A DNA stretch of 64,000 bases from Brevundimonas alba (lineage in GTDB: Bacteria > Pseudomonadota > Alphaproteobacteria > Caulobacterales > Caulobacteraceae). The stretch is taken from NCBI RefSeq assembly GCF_011927945.1, contig NZ_JAATJM010000001.1, forward strand, positions 186,001-250,000. The letters run 5' to 3'. A program made the position numbers and the translations under genes. This document shows positions 16,797 through 25,427 of the stretch, piece after piece; position 1 is the stretch's first letter, and every line of letters starts with the position of its first letter. Below the pieces are notes generated by a model. That model saw only the letters and a list, made by a program, of their open reading frames with translations. It was not told where the DNA came from and searched no databases.

Positions 16797-17675
16797 ATGA
16801 GCGATACGGTCATCCGCGACTTCACCGCCCCTGCCGCCGACGGTTTTCCGCTGTCGATGCGGCTGACGTCGTCCGCGGATCCTGCCGTCGCGGTCCTCGT
16901 CACCTCGGGCACCGGCTTCCCCAAGGGCTTCTACGACCGCTTCGCTCGCCATCTGGCCGGACGCGGCGCGGCGGTGCTGACCTTCGACTATCGTGGCATC
17001 GCCGGCTCCCGCCCCGACGATCTCGCCGCGATGAAGATGGACTATCCCGACTGGGGTCGTCTCGACATGCCGGCGGCGCTCGAGGCCCTCATCGAGGCCG
17101 CGCCGGGCGTGCCGGTCGTTCATGTCGGCCACAGCGTCGGCGGTCACTTCCTCGGCTTCATGCCCAACCAGCATCTGATCGCCCGACACGCCTTCGTCTC
17201 GGTCGGCAGCGGGTACTGGGCCCGGCACCATCGGTCCTACAACCCACTCGAGCTGTTCTTCTGGTTCGGCTATGGCCCGTGGAGCCTGCTTCGCCACGGC
17301 TACATCAAGGGCGGAGGTCTCTGGGCCGGAACAGACCTCCCGCGCGGCGTCTGGACCACCTGGCGGCGCTGGTGCCTGAAGGCGCCCTACTTTCTCGACG
17401 AACTGAAGGACCGGCTGCGCCCACACCATTTCGACGCCGTGACGGCGCCCATCCGCTCGTGGATATTTACCGACGACCCTATCGCCACGCTCGAGACGTC
17501 ACCGATCCTGCTGCAGGTTTATCCGAACGCGCGCAGGGAAGTCGTTGTCCGTCAGCCTGCGCACTACGGGGCCGCTCGCATCGGGCATGAAGGCGCTTTC
17601 CGCCGAGGGATGGAGCCGCTCTGGGACGAGATGTTCGACTGGCTGCTTGAACCAGACGGTGTAGCGCCCAGTTAA
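16797..17675 (+). CDS. Alpha/beta hydrolase
   Basis: The 292-residue protein has the alpha/beta-hydrolase fold. The nucleophile elbow is GHSVGG near residues 110-115 (Ser nucleophile), the strand-turn GFPKGFYDRFARHLAGRGAAVLTFDYRGIAGS precedes it, and a late Asp (FTDDPIAT) and His (RIGHEGAFRRG) complete a plausible triad. It resembles the predicted-hydrolase group exemplified by bacterial UCP037442-type proteins. The substrate is unknown. It is preceded by a promoter of MerR type, which suggests induction by a small molecule or stress, and is followed 24 bases later by an aldo/keto reductase that may be co-transcribed. Confidence 0.8.
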   Translation: MSDTVIRDFTAPAADGFPLSMRLTSSADPAVAVLVTSGTGFPKGFYDRFARHLAGRGAAVLTFDYRGIAGSRPDDLAAMKMDYPDWGRLDMPAALEALIEAAPGVPVVHVGHSVGGHFLGFMPNQHLIARHAFVSVGSGYWARHHRSYNPLELFFWFGYGPWSLLRHGYIKGGGLWAGTDLPRGVWTTWRRWCLKAPYFLDELKDRLRPHHFDAVTAPIRSWIFTDDPIATLETSPILLQVYPNARREVVVRQPAHYGAARIGHEGAFRRGMEPLWDEMFDWLLEPDGVAPS

Positions 17676-17699
17676 GCCAGACCTTCTCCGGAGTCCGCC

Positions 17700-18551
17700 A
17701 TGACCGACCAGCCCGCCATCACCGTCGACGGCCACGCCATTCCCCTGCTCGGCTTCGGGACCTGGCAGCTGGAGCCGGCCGACGCCCGGCGCATGGTCGC
17801 CGAGGCCCTGCGCATCGGCTACCGCCATATCGACACGGCCTGGATCTACCACAACGAGGCCGCGGTCGGTGACGGCATCCGCGACGCCATCGACGCCGGC
17901 GTGGTCGCCCGCGAGGACGTCTGGCTGACCACCAAGATCTGGGTCGCCCATTTCGAACGCGACGCCCTGCTCAAACAGGCAGAAGAGTCCGCCGCCAGCC
18001 TCGGCTTCACGCCTGACCTGCTGCTGCTGCACTGGCCGAAGAAAGAGCCGTCCTTCAAGGAGACCCTCGACGCGCTGAACGATGCGAAGGACCGCGGCCT
18101 GACCCACGGGATCGGCCTGTCCAACTTCCCGTCGGCCGAGTTCCGCGAGGCCCAGGGCCTGTCGAAGGCCCGTCTCCTCACCAACCAGGTCGAATACCAT
18201 CCCTATCTCAAGCTGACGAAGCTGCGCGAAACGGCGAAGGAACTCGGCTCCTCGATCACCGCCTGGTCGCCGCTGGCGCAGGGCAAGATCGCCGACGACG
18301 CCACCCTGAACGAGATCGGTCGCGCCCATGGGAAGACGCCCGGTCAGGTCACCCTGCGCTGGCTGATCCAGCAGAATGTCATCGCCATCCCCCGCACCGC
18401 CAAGGAAAGCCGGGCGGCCGAAAACTTCGACATCTTCGACTTCGAGCTGACGGCCGAGCAGATGGACCGCATACACGCCCTCGCCCGCCCCGACGGCCGT
18501 CTCGGCGACTGGATTGATCCCGCCTTCAAATGGGATGAAGAATGGGCCTGA
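17700..18551 (+). CDS. Aldo/keto reductase (2,5-diketogluconate reductase-like)
   Basis: The 283-residue protein is a complete AKR barrel. The catalytic tetrad is visible as D45 (HIDTAWIY), Y50, K79 (TTKIW) and H111 (LLLHWP). The C-terminal NADPH-binding segment is IPRTAKESRAAENFDIFDFEL. Length and order match the AKR5-type 2,5-diketo-D-gluconate/methylglyoxal reductases. It probably reduces small aldehydes in the cytoplasm. With the hydrolase upstream it forms a likely two-gene inducible unit. An XRE regulator gene follows 40 bases after its stop. Confidence 0.9.
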   Translation: MTDQPAITVDGHAIPLLGFGTWQLEPADARRMVAEALRIGYRHIDTAWIYHNEAAVGDGIRDAIDAGVVAREDVWLTTKIWVAHFERDALLKQAEESAASLGFTPDLLLLHWPKKEPSFKETLDALNDAKDRGLTHGIGLSNFPSAEFREAQGLSKARLLTNQVEYHPYLKLTKLRETAKELGSSITAWSPLAQGKIADDATLNEIGRAHGKTPGQVTLRWLIQQNVIAIPRTAKESRAAENFDIFDFELTAEQMDRIHALARPDGRLGDWIDPAFKWDEEWA

Positions 18552-18591
18552 GGCGGTCCGCGTAGAGACCGCCCGCTGGGAGTGTACGCCA

Positions 18592-18840
18592 ATGGGTTCG
18601 GTGCTGGGATTTCCCGGCGTCGATCCGTCGGATGCGGCGGTCGGCGCAAGGCTGAAGCGGTGGCGCGAGCAGCGCGGCATGAGCCTCGACGACCTCGCTG
18701 TCCTTCTGCACATGTCCCCCGAAGAGACCCGCCGCGCCGAGAGCGGCCGCGGTCATCTCAGCACCGCCCAGCTCGGCGCGGCCACCAGCGCCCTCCACCT
18801 CCCGCTGTGGGCGCTGGTCTCGGACGTCCGCGCCTACTGA
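18592..18840 (+). CDS. Small XRE-family helix-turn-helix regulator
   Basis: The 82-residue protein consists almost entirely of a Cro/C1-type helix-turn-helix: VGARLKRWREQRGMSLDDLAVLLHMSPEETRRAESGRGHLS, then a short helical tail. No sensor or dimer domain is present, so it is a minimal repressor-like protein. ATG at 18592 is preferred, with GGGAG 11 bases upstream; an upstream in-frame start at 18514 would lie inside the aldo/keto reductase gene. It lies between that gene and ubiD and might regulate either. Confidence 0.78.
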   Translation: MGSVLGFPGVDPSDAAVGARLKRWREQRGMSLDDLAVLLHMSPEETRRAESGRGHLSTAQLGAATSALHLPLWALVSDVRAY

Positions 18841-18882
18841 GCGCAGGTGACAGGCGCTCCGCCTCCGCCTAAGCCTCGCCGC

Positions 18883-20421
18883 ATGGCCTACAAGTCCCTG
18901 CGCGATTTCATCGACATCCTCGAAGCCGACGGCGAGCTGGTGCGGGTGTCGGAGCCCGTCTCCACCCATCTCGAGATGACCGAAATCCAGACCCGGCTGC
19001 TGCGCAATGGCGGGCCGGCTGTGATCTTCGAGAAGCCGGTCATGCCCGACGGCTCGATCAGCCCGATCCCCTGCCTCGCCAACCTGTTCGGCACCGTGAA
19101 GCGCGTCGCCATGGGCGTGACGCTGGACAAGAAGAACCGCACCACCGCGGGCGAACTGCGCGAGGTCGGCGAACTTCTGGCCTTCCTGCGCAATCCGACG
19201 CCGCCGCGCGGCCTCGGCGACGCCATGGAGATGCTGCCGCTCGCGCAAACCGTCATGTCGATGCGGCCCAAGGTGGTGAAAACCGCCCCCGTCCAGCAGG
19301 TCGTGCTCAAGGGCGACCAGATCGATCTGACCAGCCTGCCGATCCAGGGCTGCTGGCCCGGAGAACCGGCGCCGCTGATCACCTGGGGGCTCGTGGTCAC
19401 CAAGGGCCCGTCCGACGACCGCGAGGACGACTTCAACCTCGGCATCTACCGCATGCAGGTGCTCGGCAAGGACCGGGCGATCATGCGCTGGCTGGCCCAC
19501 CGGGGCGGGGCCCAGCACTACGCCCGGCACAAGAAGGCCGGCAAGAAGGGGCCCTTGCCTTGCGCCGTCGTTCTCGGCGCGGACCCCGGCACGATTCTCG
19601 CGGCCGTGACTCCGGTCCCGGACACGCTGAGCGAATACCAGTTCGCCGGCCTGCTGCGCGGCGCCAAGGCCGAGCTGGTCCCCTGCAAGACCGTGCCGCT
19701 GATGGTCCCGGCCAACGCCGAGATCGTGCTGGAGGGCCATGTCCTGCTGGACGAGCACGCGCCCGAGGGCCCCTACGGAGACCACACCGGCTACTACAAT
19801 TCGGTCGAGACCTTCCCGGTCTTCCAGGTGACCGCAATCACCATGCGGCGCGACCCCATCTATCTGACCACCTTCACCGGCCGTCCGCCGGACGAACCCT
19901 CGGTGCTTGGCGAGGCGCTGAACGAGGTCTTCATCCCCCTGCTGCGCGCCCAGTTCCCCGAGATCACCGACTTCTGGTTGCCGCCCGAGGGCTGCAGCTA
20001 TCGCATCGCGGTGGTGTCGATGAAGAAGGCCTACCCGGGCCACGCCAAGCGGGTGATGCTGGGCGTCTGGAGCTATCTGCGCCAGTTCATGTACACCAAA
20101 TGGGTGATCGTCGTGGACGACGACATCGACGCCCGCGACTGGAAACAGGTCATGTGGGCCATCTCGACCAAGATGGACCCGGCGCGCGACATCACCGTCA
20201 TCGAGAACACCCCGATCGACTACCTCGACTTCGCCAGCCCCGAGAGCGGCCTCGGGTCGAAGATCGGCCTGGACGCGACCGACAAATGGCCGCCCGAGAC
20301 GAAGCGGGAGTGGGGCGAGGAAATCCGCATGGACGAGGCGGTGGTCGAGCGCGTGTCGGACCTTTGGGACAGGCTCGGCCTGCCGGGCGACGGCTCGCCG
20401 ATCTGGAAGCCACGGCGCTGA
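18883..20421 (+). CDS. ubiD: UbiD-family 3-polyprenyl-4-hydroxybenzoate decarboxylase
   Basis: The 512-residue protein matches UbiD from its first residues ([22 protein letters not shown]). It has [55 protein letters not shown], the [12 protein letters not shown] segment with catalytic acidic residues, and the C-terminal [14 protein letters not shown]. It uses prenylated FMN, made by UbiX, to decarboxylate 4-hydroxy-3-polyprenylbenzoate in ubiquinone synthesis. ubiX is not in the window. A GTG at 18847 would extend the N terminus by 12 Pro-rich residues; the ATG at 18883 matches the family start. Confidence 0.94.
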   Translation: MAYKSLRDFIDILEADGELVRVSEPVSTHLEMTEIQTRLLRNGGPAVIFEKPVMPDGSISPIPCLANLFGTVKRVAMGVTLDKKNRTTAGELREVGELLAFLRNPTPPRGLGDAMEMLPLAQTVMSMRPKVVKTAPVQQVVLKGDQIDLTSLPIQGCWPGEPAPLITWGLVVTKGPSDDREDDFNLGIYRMQVLGKDRAIMRWLAHRGGAQHYARHKKAGKKGPLPCAVVLGADPGTILAAVTPVPDTLSEYQFAGLLRGAKAELVPCKTVPLMVPANAEIVLEGHVLLDEHAPEGPYGDHTGYYNSVETFPVFQVTAITMRRDPIYLTTFTGRPPDEPSVLGEALNEVFIPLLRAQFPEITDFWLPPEGCSYRIAVVSMKKAYPGHAKRVMLGVWSYLRQFMYTKWVIVVDDDIDARDWKQVMWAISTKMDPARDITVIENTPIDYLDFASPESGLGSKIGLDATDKWPPETKREWGEEIRMDEAVVERVSDLWDRLGLPGDGSPIWKPRR

Positions 20422-20452
20422 AAGCGCGCAGAGCGCCGCTCGCTCGAATGTG

Positions 20453-20472
20453 TCTGAAAAGTGCTTTTCAGA
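20453..20472. promoter_or_regulatory. Perfect 9-bp dyad upstream of the 20526 gene
   Basis: TCTGAAAAG (20453-20461) and CTTTTCAGA (20464-20472) form a perfect inverted repeat around TG in an AT-richer interval. It ends 53 bases before the start codon at 20526. It may be an operator or a small RNA hairpin; it has no following T tract. Confidence 0.4.
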
Positions 20473-20525
20473 TGACGAGAATGTAATCTACAAATGAGGT
20501 TCGCTTCCTTCCCGGAGAGGCCCTC

Positions 20526-20864
20526 ATGAAACGCACCCTGGTCATCGCCCTTGCCCTGGCTACCGCCATGCCCGTCATCGCCGTTCCGGTGATGGCCGAT
20601 GCACAGGTCCTGACCGGTCGGGGTGCGCCACGCCGGGCCCCGGCTCCCCGCCCGCGCCTGTCCGAGGCCGAGCAGGAACGCCTGTTCGAAGCCGAGGATC
20701 TCGTGGCCGAACTCGAGGGCCAGATCGCGGACATCCAGACCACGGCCGAAGGGCAGGAAGGCGGCCTCACCGCGGCCCAATCGGCCCAGGTCGCCGAACT
20801 GACCCGCCGCCGCGAGGAAGCCCAGCGCACGGTCGACAGGCTCGAGGCCAAGCGCAACCGCTAG
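20526..20864 (+). CDS. Secreted coiled-coil protein, function unknown
   Basis: The 112-residue precursor has a Sec signal peptide ([26 protein letters not shown], cleavage near ADA-QV), an Ala/Pro/Arg linker, and a mature part (about 45-112) rich in Glu, Ala, Gln and Arg. The heptad spacing [21 protein letters not shown] and [21 protein letters not shown] predicts a long amphipathic helix or coiled coil. A good ribosome site (CGGAGAGG) lies 8 bases upstream. It probably acts in the periplasm. No family is recognised. Its stop overlaps that of a decayed minus-strand gene (20861-21047). Confidence 0.7.
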   Translation: MKRTLVIALALATAMPVIAVPVMADAQVLTGRGAPRRAPAPRPRLSEAEQERLFEAEDLVAELEGQIADIQTTAEGQEGGLTAAQSAQVAELTRRREEAQRTVDRLEAKRNR

Positions 20865-21047
20865 GCCTCAGGCGGGTAGATCGCCGCCAGCCGCTGAGCC
20901 GTTCGGCGCATCTCCGACCTGAGCGCCGGCGGCGCCAGCACCTCAGCCTCCGCGCCCAGCCGCAGGAAGTCGACGGCCGCGTGCTCGACCGACTCGATCG
21001 GAACCACGGCCTCGGCAGATATCAGAGCCGGCCCCCCGCTCGAGTGA
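20861..21047 (-). pseudogene. Remnant of a WYL-domain (YafY-like) transcriptional regulator
   Basis: On the minus strand a frame without a usable start reads into the TAG at 20863-20861. Its last 55 or so residues include [40 protein letters not shown] and [16 protein letters not shown]. This closely resembles the C-terminal end of WYL-domain regulators of the YafY/DeoR type, whose usual ending is LRLGADVEVLEPPELR followed by ALARRY. The frame is closed upstream by a stop at about 21077. The helix-turn-helix and most of the WYL domain are missing. The break abuts the promoter region of the 21101 membrane-protein gene, so a deletion or replacement is likely. Confidence 0.65.
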
Positions 21048-21100
21048 GCCGGGGGTGACGCTGGCCGACGTCTCCCCTAGCCTCACCTTGGGGGACACTC

Positions 21101-21724
21101 ATGAGCGCGTTCGAATTCTTCTTCAGCTTCTACGGTCTGCTGCTGGGCCTGTCGGTCGCCGAACTGGTCGGGGGATTCGCCCGGATCCTCCACGAGCGCC
21201 AGCGGGTGCGGTTCGGCTGGCTGACGCCGCTGCTGGCGGTGTTTGTCGCCATCGACCTGGCGACCTTCTGGAACCAGGCCTGGGTGTTCTTCCGCGGCGC
21301 ACCGTTCAACCCGGCCCTGCTGCTCGTCGGCCTCGTCATCGCCGGCACCTTCTACGTGGCGGCCAGCGTGACCTTTCCCCGCGTCAGCGCTGAGGGCGTC
21401 GACACGCGCATCGATCTGGACGACCATTTCTGGGCCCACCGACGCGTGGTGTTCGGCTGCGTCCTGGCCGCCAACGCCATCGTCTGGATCCTGCTCGGGG
21501 CGCTGGCGCTGGCGGACCCCGACTGGGCGGCCGTGTGGTCACCGAGGCTGATCGTCGGGGTGTCGATCTTTGCTGCAGGCACCGCGACGGCCGCGTTCGC
21601 GCCGGGACGGCGTACGGTCATCGCCGCATTGCTGATCGTCATGGCCTACACCCTGTGGAACATGGCGCGTGCCGGCGCGATCCTGATCGCCTCGGGCGGC
21701 TGGTCGCCGATGACCGGGGGCTGA
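21101..21724 (+). CDS. Hypothetical multi-pass membrane protein, paralogue of 44251-44802
   Basis: The 207-residue protein begins MSAFEFFFSFYGLLLGLSVAELVGGFARILHE and has six or seven hydrophobic segments (about residues 4-25, 45-65, 70-90, 112-135, 147-165 and 172-190). Its first 30 residues are nearly identical to those of the protein at 44251-44802 (MSAFEFFFSFFGLILGLSVAEVMTGFARVLK), and the hydrophobic pattern continues in parallel, so the two are paralogues. No catalytic motif is seen. It lies next to the remnant of a WYL regulator. Function unknown; a small inner-membrane protein. Confidence 0.72.
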   Translation: MSAFEFFFSFYGLLLGLSVAELVGGFARILHERQRVRFGWLTPLLAVFVAIDLATFWNQAWVFFRGAPFNPALLLVGLVIAGTFYVAASVTFPRVSAEGVDTRIDLDDHFWAHRRVVFGCVLAANAIVWILLGALALADPDWAAVWSPRLIVGVSIFAAGTATAAFAPGRRTVIAALLIVMAYTLWNMARAGAILIASGGWSPMTGG

Positions 21725-21770
21725 GCGGGCCACGCTTGATCCGCCGCCGCGAATAGCCGAGGAACCTGCC

Positions 21771-23606
21771 ATGCGCTCCTCCCTGATCCTCGCCGCCCTT
21801 GCGGCCCTCGCGTCGAGTCCCGCCATGTCCCAGTCCGTGCCCCCCGTCCTGCCGAACGCCGCGCCGTGGGACCAGCCGTTCCTGCCGCCCGTGCCCGCCT
21901 GGGACGGCGCCAGCCGGGCCCTGCTGCGCGACGCCTCCGACCCTTGGGTGACCGCCTTCGAGGCCGATCCGGCGCACGACTTCAGCCCGACCTATGCCGA
22001 TACCCGCGCCTGGTTCGACCGGCTCGACGCCGCCTCGGACCTGATCCGCATCGAGCAGTTCGGCGTCTCGCCCGAGGGCCGGCCGATCTACGCGGTGATC
22101 GCCTCGAAGGACGGTGCATCGTTCGATCCGTCCAAGCCCGTGCTGCTGGCCCAGGCCGGCATCCACCCGGGCGAGATCGACGGCAAGGACGCGGGGATGA
22201 TGCTGCTCCGCGACATCGCCTTCAACGGCAAGTCGGACCTGCTCGACCGCGCCAACCTGATCCTGATCCCGATCCTGTCGGTCGACGGGCACGAGCGCGC
22301 CAGCGCCTACTCGCGGCCCAACCAGCGCGGCCCCCGCATCCAGGGCTGGCGCAACACGGCGACGAACCAGAACCTCAACCGCGATTATCTCAAGCTCGAC
22401 CAGCCCGAGATGCGGGCCGTGCGCGGCCTGATCCTGAAATACCGCCCGGACCTGTACGTCGACATCCACGTCACCGACGGCATGGATTACCAGTACGACG
22501 TCACCTGGGGGTACAACGGTGAGAACGGCATCTATTCGCGCTCGCCGGACACCGCCGCGTGGCTGGACTCGGTCTTCAAGCCGGCGATGAACGCCGCCCT
22601 CGAGGCGCAGGGCCACATCCCGGGCGAACTGGTCTTTGGCGTCGACGACAACAATCCGCGCGCCGGCCTGTCCGACGGCGGTCTCGGCGAGCGGTTCTCC
22701 AACGGCTGGGGCTCGGCGGCCCACGTCCCGACCATCCTGATCGAGAACCACAGCCTCAAGCCGCACGAGCAGCGCGTGCTCGGCACCTATGTCTTCCTCG
22801 AACAGGCGCTGCGCACCCTCGCCACCCAAGGTCGCGACCTGCGGGCCGCGATCACCGCCGACAGCGCCTTGCGGCCGGCCGAGATTCCGGCAAATTTCGA
22901 GCAGGACGAACAGCCGTCGACCACGCGGGCCTTCAAGGGCATCCGTTACGAGACTTATGACAGCCCCGCCTCCGGCCGGAAGGAAATCCGCTGGCTGGGT
23001 CAGGCCGATCCCGAGGTCTGGCAGCTGCCCTTCTATTCGTCGCACCCCACCCTGACCCTGCACCGGCCCGAGGCCTATTGGGTGCCGTCCTACCGCTCCG
23101 ACCTCATCGAGCGCCTGCGCATCCACGGCGTGGCGATGGAGACGCTCGACGCGCCGCGCGCCGTCTCCGTCGACATGCTCCGCCTCGACGACCCGAAGCT
23201 GGGCGCCCGGCCGAACGAGGGCCATGTGCCGGTGACCGTCACCTCCGTCACGCCCGAGCGGCGCGACTGGACCTTCCCGACCGGTTCCGTCCGGGTGCCG
23301 ACTGACCAGGCGCTCGGAGACGTCGTGGTCCTGCTGCTGGAGCCGCAATCTTCCGAGAGCTTCTTCGCCTGGGGCCTGTTCCCCGAGGTGCTGAGCCGCG
23401 TCGAATACATCGAGGGCTACGCCATCGCGCCGCTCGCCGAGCGGATGATGGCCGCCGATCCGGCTCTGAAGGCCGAGTTCGAGGCCAAGCTGGCGGCCGA
23501 GCCGGCCTTCGCCGCCGACGGCGATGCGAGATTGCAGTGGTTCTATGAGCGAACCCCGTTCTATGATGACCGCTACCGGCTCTATCCGGTGGGGCGCGAG
23601 AACTAG
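21771..23606 (+). CDS. Secreted M14-family zinc carboxypeptidase
   Basis: The 611-residue precursor has a signal peptide (MRSSLILAALAALASSPAMS, then QSVPP). The M14 catalytic domain starts near residue 75. The zinc motif HPGE is in QAGIHPGEIDGKDAGMMLLRD, the substrate Arg/Asn region is NQNLNRDYLKLDQPEMRAV, and the third zinc ligand is in VDIHVTDGMDYQYD. A C-terminal part of about 200 residues (from FKGIRYETYDSPASGRKE) is beta-rich and typical of large bacterial M14 members. It is predicted to trim C-terminal residues from peptides in the periplasm. MAPEG and pmbA genes follow on the same strand. Confidence 0.87.
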   Translation: MRSSLILAALAALASSPAMSQSVPPVLPNAAPWDQPFLPPVPAWDGASRALLRDASDPWVTAFEADPAHDFSPTYADTRAWFDRLDAASDLIRIEQFGVSPEGRPIYAVIASKDGASFDPSKPVLLAQAGIHPGEIDGKDAGMMLLRDIAFNGKSDLLDRANLILIPILSVDGHERASAYSRPNQRGPRIQGWRNTATNQNLNRDYLKLDQPEMRAVRGLILKYRPDLYVDIHVTDGMDYQYDVTWGYNGENGIYSRSPDTAAWLDSVFKPAMNAALEAQGHIPGELVFGVDDNNPRAGLSDGGLGERFSNGWGSAAHVPTILIENHSLKPHEQRVLGTYVFLEQALRTLATQGRDLRAAITADSALRPAEIPANFEQDEQPSTTRAFKGIRYETYDSPASGRKEIRWLGQADPEVWQLPFYSSHPTLTLHRPEAYWVPSYRSDLIERLRIHGVAMETLDAPRAVSVDMLRLDDPKLGARPNEGHVPVTVTSVTPERRDWTFPTGSVRVPTDQALGDVVVLLLEPQSSESFFAWGLFPEVLSRVEYIEGYAIAPLAERMMAADPALKAEFEAKLAAEPAFAADGDARLQWFYERTPFYDDRYRLYPVGREN

Positions 23607-23609
23607 ACC

Positions 23610-24023
23610 ATGATCGACATGACCGCTGCGCAAGCCGCCGCCCTCTGGAGCGGTCTGCTGATCCTGCTGCTCGTCGTCCTGTCCGTGCGTGTCGTCATGG
23701 GGCGTCAGAAGCATCGGGTCGCGCTCGGCGACGGCGGCAACGACGACATGGTGCTGAGGGGTCGGATCTTCGGCAATGCGGCGGAATACATTCCCGTCGG
23801 CATCGGCGCCCTGGCCGTCCTGACCCTGCTGGGCCTGCCTGCCTACTGCCTCCACGCCGTCGGCGGGGTGCTGTTCCTCGGTCGCCTCCTGCACGCCTCC
23901 GGCCTGACCGCCGGCAAGCCCACGCCGGGACGTCTGTTCGGCATGGTCCTGACCTATCTCGCCCTGCTCGCCGCCGCGGCCATGCTGCTGGTCCACGCGT
24001 TCGTGGGCGGGGGACACAGCTAG
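23610..24023 (+). CDS. MAPEG-family membrane protein
   Basis: The 137-residue protein has four TM helices and the MAPEG signature. An arginine-containing first loop (VVMGRQKHRVALGDGG) is followed by MVLRGRIFGNAAEYIPVGIGALAVL, where RxxNxxE-type residues bind glutathione in characterised members. HAVGGVLFLGRLLHASGL then leads into the last helices. MAPEG members are glutathione transferases or peroxidases of hydrophobic substrates; the bacterial function is unproven. Its start lies 3 bases after the M14 peptidase stop. A second MAPEG protein is at 61507-61944. Confidence 0.85.
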   Translation: MIDMTAAQAAALWSGLLILLLVVLSVRVVMGRQKHRVALGDGGNDDMVLRGRIFGNAAEYIPVGIGALAVLTLLGLPAYCLHAVGGVLFLGRLLHASGLTAGKPTPGRLFGMVLTYLALLAAAAMLLVHAFVGGGHS

Positions 24024-24071
24024 CCGGGCCTCTGCCGTTGCGGCGCGGAGCCGCGTCCGCCATATCGGGGC

Positions 24072-25427
24072 ATGTCCGACAGCCTGCCGTCCTCCGCCTC
24101 CCCCGACATCCTCAATGATCTGGTCGCCGCCGCGCTGAAGGCCGGCGCCGACGCCGCCGAGGCCGTCTCCGCCGAGCGCGCCGCCCTGTCCGTCGGCGTC
24201 CGCAACGGCGCCCTCGAGGACGTCGAGCGCGAGGAAAGCCGCGACCTCGGCCTGCGTGTCTTCATCGGGCGGCGTCAGGCCACCGTCTCCGCCTCCGACC
24301 TGTCCGACGCCACGCGCGCCCGCCTTGTCGAACGCGCCGTCGCCATGGCGAAGCTCGCCCCCGAAGACCCCTATGCCGGCCTCGCCCCGCAGGACCGCCT
24401 CGCCCACGGCCCCTTCGCTGACCTCGACCTGTTCGACCCGTCCGAGCGCAGCGCCGCGGAACTGGAAGCCGTCGCCGCCGAGGCCGAGGCCGCCGCCCTC
24501 GCTGTGCCCGGCGTCGCCCGGTCCGAGGGGGGCCACGCCTCCACCTCGTCGAGCCGCTGGCGGCTGGTCACCTCGCACGGCTTCGACGGCGCCTATCACG
24601 GCTCGGCCTTCTCGCTGGGCGTCGGCGTCATCGCCGAAAAGGATGGAGCGATGGAACGGGGCGGCGAACATCGCGCGAGCCGTCACCTGTCGGACCTGCC
24701 GACCGCCGTCAGCATCGGGGCCGAGGCCGGCCGCCGCGCCGTCGCCCGCACCGGCCCGCGCAAGATCGCCTCGACCACCGCCCCGGTCATCTTCGAGAAC
24801 CGGCTGGCGATGCAGATCCTCTCGCCCCTGATCGGCGCCATCTCCGGCCCCTCCATCGCCCGTGGCACCTCCTTCCTGAAAGATCGGCTCGGCCAGGCCG
24901 TGCTGCCCAAGGGCGTGAACCTGATCGACGATCCGTTCCGTCCGCGCGGCATGGGATCGACCCCGTGCGACGACGAGGGGGTGACGGTGACGCAGCAATC
25001 AATCATTGACGACGGCGTCCTGACGACCTGGCTGCTGAACAGCGCCGCCGCCGCCCAGTTGGGCCTCGCCTCGACCGGCCACGCCTCGCGCGGTCTCGCC
25101 GGGCCGCCCGGCGTCTCCACCCACAGCCTTCACCTGGAACCCGGCGAGCGCGATCTGGACGGCCTGATGGCGGACGCGGGCGCGGGCTTGCTGGTCACCT
25201 CAATGTTCGGCCCGTCGCTCAACGCCAACACCGGCGACTGGTCCGCCGGCGTATCCGGCTTCTGGTTCGAGAACGGCCAGATCGTCTGGCCCGTCAGCGA
25301 GATCACGGTGGCCGGCAAGCTGACCGATCTCTACGCCCGGATGCAGCGCGGCTCCGACCTGGAGTTCCGGGGCGCCAACAACAGTCCGTCCCTGATGTTC
25401 GACGCCGTCGCCATCGCGGGCAAATGA
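24072..25427 (+). CDS. pmbA: PmbA/TldE-family metalloprotease subunit
   Basis: The 451-residue protein matches PmbA (TldE): SVGVRNGALEDVEREESRDLGLRVFIGRRQATVSASD at about 47-83, TGPRKIASTTAPVIFENRLA near 225, RGTSFLKDRLGQAVLPKGVNLIDDPFRPRGMGS near 265-300, and LGLASTGHASRGLAG. TldD-TldE heterodimers degrade unfolded peptides and process modified peptides such as microcins and the CcdA antitoxin. TldD, the subunit carrying the zinc HExxxH motif, is not in the window. The stop overlaps the next gene's start (ATGA at 25424-25427), so it is coupled to the IMPase-like phosphatase. Confidence 0.92.
   Translation: MSDSLPSSASPDILNDLVAAALKAGADAAEAVSAERAALSVGVRNGALEDVEREESRDLGLRVFIGRRQATVSASDLSDATRARLVERAVAMAKLAPEDPYAGLAPQDRLAHGPFADLDLFDPSERSAAELEAVAAEAEAAALAVPGVARSEGGHASTSSSRWRLVTSHGFDGAYHGSAFSLGVGVIAEKDGAMERGGEHRASRHLSDLPTAVSIGAEAGRRAVARTGPRKIASTTAPVIFENRLAMQILSPLIGAISGPSIARGTSFLKDRLGQAVLPKGVNLIDDPFRPRGMGSTPCDDEGVTVTQQSIIDDGVLTTWLLNSAAAAQLGLASTGHASRGLAGPPGVSTHSLHLEPGERDLDGLMADAGAGLLVTSMFGPSLNANTGDWSAGVSGFWFENGQIVWPVSEITVAGKLTDLYARMQRGSDLEFRGANNSPSLMFDAVAIAGK

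Noticed and set aside
21639..24998. A 1,119-codon open frame on the minus strand opposite the M14 peptidase, MAPEG and pmbA genes
   Set aside because: It lies antisense to three well-supported genes and its translation is low-complexity Gly/Arg/Asp with no motif. Such frames stay open because of the strong third-position G/C bias.
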